Shown: in pieces, positions 58,151-64,000 of the stretch
Numbering within the stretch: position 1 is the first letter of the stretch
Layout of the letters: each line of letters opens with the position of its first letter
Origin: Opisthorchis felineus
Lineage: Eukaryota > Platyhelminthes > Trematoda > Opisthorchiida > Opisthorchiidae
Assembly: GCA_004794785.1 (NCBI GenBank)
Contig: SJOL01004570.1
Coordinates: 144,385 to 208,384 of the forward strand
Length of the DNA: 64,000 bases
Reading direction: 5' to 3'
The notes under the pieces: generated by a model
What the model saw: only the letters and a program-made list of their open reading frames with translations
Databases searched by the model: none
What the model was told of the DNA's origin: nothing
Translations under genes and position numbers: made by a program

Positions 58151-58175
58151 TGTCGAAGTTTTCAGCAAGTTTATG

Positions 58176-61100
58176 CTTAGAGTATTATGCCTATACGAAG
58201 ACCTTGATCCAGCGGTTCAAGTTATTTTTCATATGGTGCACTTGAAATGCCAACCAACAACGTTGAGTCAACTTCAGAAGCTAACTCTGTCGCTCTAATA
58301 ACATATTCGAATAGGCATTATCATCCATGAGTAGAATATCTGAGATGACTGCAGGATAAAGTATGACCCTCGTAGACAGCAAGTTTATAAGCACGAAGTT
58401 GACTTACAGAAAACAGACGGCAGCAAGCTGAGAAGCAAAGTTCTTATTGACCAGAAGATAAAGGTTGGTGCTTTTTGTCCATTGCCGTGCAAAGAATCGA
58501 CAGAGAGGAGTTTTCGTGTGCGCTCTGCTACTTACTCTACTACTACGTTCATTTTGGACGAGACGCTCCTGATATGCTACCTTTTGTTCTCACGGCCCTA
58601 CACTCCACTGCCTGCAAGCTTTTGCAGGCAACTCCTCGCTATCTGATATGCGTTTTCAGACCACCTAGATTCTGCACATTGCACGTGTCAGCTTCTTCAG
58701 CTACAGGCACGACTCCAACAAAGGCTGCCACGTCGGGACTTTGACGGTGTGTCTCGAGGTGGGGTGAATAGAAAATCGCTGAGGGCATGGATGACAAAAG
58801 TTACCAGCTGCCAATTTCATCTAGGAACCATCTGATATGTCAGTAGAGCAGGATGTCCCCAACAAAGTCGCCGAAGTCTGATTGCTTGTACACATAAGCT
58901 TCCTAGATTCCACCTGGTTCTGTGAAGCTGAACGAGACAGCTTAAACCCAACATCCATCATAGCCCTGATCCTCCAAGTGATCCTGAAAACCTGGTTTGT
59001 GACCTTACTTGCCTCCTTGACTACTACACAAATGTAGCATTTTTAGCCGGCACCGTGAAGGCAGTGGCCAAAACGGAATAAAATATGGGGGGTTGCTAGA
59101 TCATCGCTAACACCGATAATGACCAGGACGGTAAAACATCGAATGATCCCACAAATAAGTCCTATACAAACAACAGAAGAAGTGGCTGGATTTACTGTAG
59201 GCTACTTCGAAAGCTAGGACTACTCTATCTGCTGTCGAGTTGCTTAAGGAAGGTTTACTATGAGTTTCAATGTGTTCTGTTCTTTGGTTCATTTCTTTGA
59301 ACTTTGCCTTCAAAAATGGCTCTTACAGGCGCGAGGGCCCATGTAGTAGGTCAAGTGATTGGATCACGTGACTCTAGTACTCCTTGCAAATTTTCAATGA
59401 AGCGCGAGTTGACCTTTGACCACTGAATTTCATTCAGAAGGAGACTGTCTCACATTTCATCAATTTTCTTGTGTCAGTCTGACGACAGAGCGTCGCAAAC
59501 AGCACACTTTACTCGAAGTGCGTTGTTGGTTCGTTTTGTTGTGTGCCTGTTGTTGTTGATCTAGTAGGCCCTCCAAGTTAAGGAAAAGTCATTATTCGTC
59601 ATACATCTCAAAGTGAGACACCGCTTCTTGTTACTGGCTTATCTGATCGAGTTCCTGATAATACCGATGCCTCGGTTAGAGGCATTTAATTTCTAAGATG
59701 ACTAATGCGGTTGACCTGTAGCCTGAATAGTCATGCATATGGGGAACCGGGACAGCATAGGTGAGATGTACAACCTTAATTTCGAAAACGGACAAATCAT
59801 TTTCAAACCGGTAGAGTGACAATGTAAACTAGATTTGCTGTGGTTTTTATTTTTTCATTCAAATCCGAGCATCACCGAGCTCTTAACTGTAAGAAAAGAG
59901 AATAACGGCATAGTGTGCAATATCGACAGGGGGCCTTACGAATTGCGCCATCTAAACCTGGCTTACTTTGACCACATCCGGACCCCAGGCTTGAAATTTA
60001 CTCTTACCACTGGAGGAACTGGGAGGTCTTTTCTCACAAGAAGCCGTTTCATCCTCCATCGCCGGCCGAACATTAGTAGTAAATATTGCTCACGGGGCTT
60101 GCCCAGAGTAACCATACAGTACACCCATTCTCCTCAGTTACCGATTACTACCTAAACAAACCCCAGTCTTGAAAGTGTACAAATTTGCCTTGTTGTACGG
60201 TTACTCCTCGCTGGGTATTTGATGGAATGCGAAAGCACCAGGATGCAGACTTTTTAGTTTTTTGAAGTCAGTGAATCTGTGCTGAATCAACTTGTGCGGA
60301 GTTTCAATAAGCTACCAAATATGGGTCATAATGAGGTTACCTGGCCAGCCGCCAACGCTAATTGCATGTCCAACGTAGACAAACAGCCTTCGTTCTTCAA
60401 GACCTCCGGTGTTATCACAGCAAGTACCACCACATTCAAAAGCCAGTGAATTTTAACTGTTAAATTTGGCCGCAGTCAAAGACGGCAAGGGTAGCACAGG
60501 AACTGGGAATGTGTAGTTTACTCGCCGGTCTCATTCTTCTGTCAAACCAGCCAGATTATTCTATGGAAGGAAGAATGATCACAATCACAACGAAAAAAGA
60601 TTAGGGGAAATCCTCGACAGTATACCTTCAACAGTTCCTCAATTCTGGTTAATCCAAGCCGCCTTAGTTTTAACTTAGTTACCTGCCGTTTGAGCTATGT
60701 GGGAACAAACAAGGTGATTTACGTTAGTTTTGAGCTCTGATAAGTCAACGGATTTTTATCTCCCGGTAGACTATTGTCCATTTCATACTGGTTTTCTTAC
60801 TTAAGTATGTAGCTTCACATAACAACACAATAAGAATAAGTCCAGTTTCGCCGGAACGTTCAAAAAATGAAATATAATCGCAACTTTCCTTCAGGTGTAT
60901 CTGACACTGCAACCTGGTATAAGTATTTTGTATGCACTTGTTTCTTTTTAAGGCTACCCTCTGAAGGGCTGAGCACGCGCGAGGTCCCCTGGGATCAAAT
61001 TGACTATGTGAAGACATTCCGGAGAGTTGACTACAAGTAACATCTTTTTGAGACGAGCCTCCTCATGAGGGCAGTACTTGCTGGAATTGATAAAAACACT

Positions 61101-61324
61101 CGGCCCGTACAATGATGTGCGTGTGAATTACGGATAAAAGACATTCGGCTATTTTTACAAGTGCCCATAGCAAAATTAATTTAAATATACAAATAGTGCA
61201 CTCATATATGCCGTTTGTCGTACCCCAAGAAAGCTCATTTATTTATATGTAGTTAAATTTCGACTGGTTTGACGTAGATCTAAAATCTTTCTTTGAAATC
61301 TTACCCTGACATTTCATAGTGTGC
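58176..61324. other. No supported gene
   Basis: Frames at 58475-58744 and 59835-60155 (+) are unrecognised. A minus-strand string GATTCAGCACAGATTCACTG near 60268 matches the family C SINE tail and may be a 3' fragment. Nothing else is seen. Confidence 0.4.
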
Positions 61325-61550
61325 ATAGGTCACAGATCCCCGTCAATCAAATCAACCAATCGTTCAGCTGCAACATCCTTTCGGTGCCCAACTGCCATGT
61401 CCCTCGAAGGAAGCATGAGGGCTGAGATATTGCAAGGTTGTCCAAGCCTGCACAGGAGCAGCTGAGACGTAGAGGTTGGATTCAAACCATGGACCTTCTT
61501 GTCAGTAAGTTCGCGTCTTAACCACTTAACTATCTCTAGCTCAGGGTTAC
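61325..61550 (-). mobile_element. tRNA-derived SINE
   Basis: On the minus strand, box A TAGTTAAGTGG (61532-61522) fits the consensus exactly and box B GGTTTGAATCC (61488-61478) differs by one base (T for C). The spacing is that of a tRNA gene. The tRNA-like head is followed by an unrelated body (CTGCTCCTGTGCAGGC, then CGAAGGAAGC region and TTGATTTGATTGACGG). No hammerhead is present. It is a different family from C and from the element at 32517. Confidence 0.7.
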
Positions 61551-63649
61551 CCATATGTGCCCGCTCTTTGCGAGGAATGCCCAATGATTACTGTTGGCAT
61601 TGGATTCTCATATGTGGCACTCATAAACATTGAGTGGTTAAACTCCCCCAAACTTTGCCGCATGGACTTCCGGAATTTATCATCCCAAGTCGGAATTTTT
61701 CACCAATGGTCAAGCACATTTTTCGCGTATGCCTCCATGCATTTAATACGCCCCATATTTTCTCGCAGTCACAGTGTATCACAGTCAACTATTGGCTTTG
61801 AAACTGCCCTCTTTTTGTGCCTCTGGATTAAAATGAGCTCGGGCTGTTCCACACACTACTTTGCAAAAAGTGGTACGTGGTACCACTTACCCTTCTTGGG
61901 ACTTCATTCACCTGATGCGGCAGGAAAATCCCGAAATCACCGAGCTAGAATTATAATAGATTTCGCGTTGTCCGACGTTCGTATGTTATTCGTACTTGAA
62001 TATACCTGGTGTTTGGAACGCACAAAATTCTCCTGAACCAGACTAATAATGACTAGGTTATTTCCTCGACCGGATTGGTCAGGTTTCGACACCAGAACCT
62101 AACAAGTGATTGGCATATCGATCGTAACATTTGACCAAAGTATGATATTCCGGAGATGGAAAATCTGATTTATTAGTTGCACAGGCTTTCGTAATCACTA
62201 CAGAAATTCCCTAATCAGCTGTGGCGCGGGTCTCTTTTGAATGGATGCTAAACACGCTAAACTTTATAAATTTAATTTATATTTCATATGTTGAGTAACA
62301 GTTAACTACGACATAAGTGGTGCTAACGGGTTAGGTTAACAGCTGACTCAGTTTCGGTTGAAAACTAGAGCAGGTGGAAATGCTCCATAGGAATCGGTTA
62401 GCACGCGTTACTGTGTGACCCCGAGATTTAATAATGATGCCTGCTATCAAAAGGATGCGCTAGGCCATTAGAGCAGCTGGTGAATCCATACGAGTCCATA
62501 CGAGTTTCGCACCATAGTCTTCTAATCGCAGTCATCTAGAGCCATCATATACAGACTATTTTGGTTTACAACCCTAAAAGTTTCTTCAACCAATGTTACA
62601 GTGGGTCTAGTGGTGAGGTTCACGGTGGGTGACGAAACTTGGACGAATAAACGGCTTCAATGAACTTCTGGTTCCTAACCCTCTCCCATAAATATGCTGA
62701 AAGCATTCGACAAATCAGCCACTTCTGAGGACATGTGATGCAGTATTCATTCAGTACACTCAGTTATTTGCCAAAAAGACAGATATTAAACCGCTTCATT
62801 CTATTCAACTCGCCGGTATATGTCCCGAAAATAAAACTGAGTTCAACGGTGCACTGTACCAACTTCCAGATGGCAAACTATGCTTAAATGCAAAGCAGTT
62901 CAAGAGGCTGAGTACTCTTCTTACACCATCGTCTTTATGTTCTTCTTCCCTGTCACACGAAACATTTGTTTTTCTGTATGAAACAGTGCTGACAGACTCT
63001 TTTACCTGATTCTGAAAAGTACGCAAAAATAGGATTATTTTACTCAAACTCATCTCACGGAGGTCAAGGTCAGTTTGTTCCATCTGCTGACAAGGTAAAA
63101 TGTCATCTTCGGCGTACTTTGAGCACTTCTCTGTATTTCTGGATGATCGTCTCAACCGCGAAATAAATCCCGCCATGCTGAAGGTGTTCATTAGTATATC
63201 CGGATGAACTGCATGCCATACTTATCGAGTTACCTGTATTGCTCGTAGCACATTCAAGCGGTGCAAAAAATCCTCAACAACCATATTTGTTGTGTGGTCC
63301 AGCACAAGATCGAGAGAAAGTTGTCGAAAGTTGCATCTGAGGGACTAGATTATACCAGAGTTCATCGGTTTACGGACAACGGAAGTGCATCTTACAGGCA
63401 GATATATTAACCGTACATTGAAAACTCATCTTTCACCGGGTACGAAGGAACATTATCAGTCAAAATGAGTATTCATATTTTTTAAATAACCGTCTTCTTG
63501 TTTACCTGCAATAACCAACTCGAGAACAAAGATCATGTCATCCAATCACATTGTGAACTCTTGTATGCACAAGGAAAATGTCTTGAATCAATACTCTTGA
63601 GGCATCTTGGAGATTCACGCTTCTCTGTTACGAGATTTGTCATTTTTTG
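61551..63649. other. No firm gene
   Basis: The 159-codon plus frame at 61557-62036 begins next to the SINE head and has no recognised domain, splice support or poly(A) signal. The 128-codon minus frame at 62805-63191 is likewise unsupported. No repeat is recognised. Confidence 0.35.
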
Positions 63650-64000
63650 CCCCCCCCCTCCCCCACAGGACCGGCCTCGCCCTTCTTCAGGTCCACTAGA
63701 TAGGCGCAGTCCCCAAGTTTCCGTTAACCTTATGTTCCACCTAAACTCTAATTGCACGGAGTTCAACAAATATACTCATTCGCTTACCGATTTAGTTTTC
63801 ACCGGAGACTCATCTGAAACCTAGCTGAATCCCTTGCTTATGATATTCTTCAACTGAATGTGCTGCACAAAGGCAGCCCCGTGTTTTAGATAGTAAGATA
63901 TTCAAAATATCGCAATATATTTTGATTAAAAAAAACTATTCACAAGGTTGCCGAAAACTCTCCGGTAGCACATGACCGGTTCCACCCTTCTTCAGGCTTA
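63650..64000. repeat. Family A array running off the window end
   Basis: One plus-oriented unit and the start of a second (AAAACTATTCACAAGGTTGC at about 63936), period 305 bp. The first ribozyme block (63666-63710, minus strand) has CTAGTGG in place of CTGATGA and is inactive. The second (63972-64000) shows ACCGGTCATGTGC and a stem II (GCCTGAAGAAGGGT) but is cut by the window edge. A C-rich run (63649-63664) interrupts the start of the first unit. Confidence 0.8.

Larger units (their letters stand above)
57622..58175. repeat. Family A array: tandem plus inverted units forming a long fold-back
   Basis: Plus orientation runs from CTCATCTGCATACCAATTTGG (57633) through a unit boundary at about 57788 to ACACTCACCTCCCGG (about 57950). 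From TAGGAACATCATAAACGAAAG it runs in minus orientation to TTTTCAGCAAG (about 58170). The plus ribozyme-to-ACACTC segment (57800-57950) is complementary to 58010-58175, giving arms of roughly 150 nt and a loop of about 60 nt. Each arm carries a hammerhead motif. Confidence 0.85.

Noticed and set aside
60040..60066. Minus-strand GGATGAAACGGCT resembling the second half of a family C hammerhead
   Set aside because: The CTGATGA strand and stem II are absent, and the SINE boxes and tail are not in the expected order.
61557..62036. 159-codon open frame treated as a gene
   Set aside because: No domain, no splice or poly(A) support, and it starts beside a SINE. Chance openness at this length is plausible in a 64-kb window.
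1..64000. Search for CRISPR arrays, phage or plasmid genes, rRNA and operons
   Set aside because: No spaced palindromic direct repeats, no rRNA-like blocks and no tightly packed ORFs. The sequence is eukaryotic in character.

Overview
The window looks like nuclear DNA of a parasitic flatworm, most likely a digenean trematode. Coding sequence is sparse and split by GT-AG introns with AATAAA signals. There are no prokaryotic operons or ribosome-binding sites. Degraded retroelements are common, including a LINE endonuclease relic of the kind common in flatworms. Several repeat families carry hammerhead ribozyme motifs, and one of them combines pol III boxes with a hammerhead as the schistosome Sm-alpha SINE does. 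Species cannot be fixed by reading alone.

Repeats dominate what can be recognised. Family A is a tandem repeat with a unit of about 293-307 bp (arrays at 43301-43624, 49524-50015, 53560-53850, 57622-58175 and 63650-64000, fragments at 6141, 11786 and 29955). Each full unit holds a type I hammerhead-like core with a very short palindromic helix III. Four of these loci switch orientation inside the array and form fold-backs. Family B (1460 and 14266, with a related stretch at 390-770) carries a second hammerhead-like motif. Family C is a tRNA-like SINE with boxes A and B followed by a hammerhead (14993-15175, 39054-39165, 39248-39450, 54575-54735). Two other tRNA-derived SINEs lie at 32517-32765 and 61325-61550. 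A LINE endonuclease relic is at 26905-27395 on the minus strand. Simple repeats include an 18-bp minisatellite (3152-3259) and a 38-bp TA tract (31429-31466).

Protein-coding genes had to be assembled from small exons. The best are two tiny secreted-protein genes: 7852-8262 (+), 68 residues, and 45918-46461 (-), 59 residues. Each has an exon 1 that is nearly all signal peptide, one phase-matched intron, a short exon 2, and a stop codon overlapping AATAAA. A three-exon chain at 47057-48327 (+) reads as an immunoglobulin-like domain. Weaker candidates are at 56967-57378 (-), 11028-12119 (+), 37528-37890 (+), 31628-32105 (+) and 1268-2056 (+), plus single exons supported mainly by splice signals. 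Short open frames are common by chance here, so confidences are low unless several signals agree. Long stretches with nothing recognisable are marked as such.
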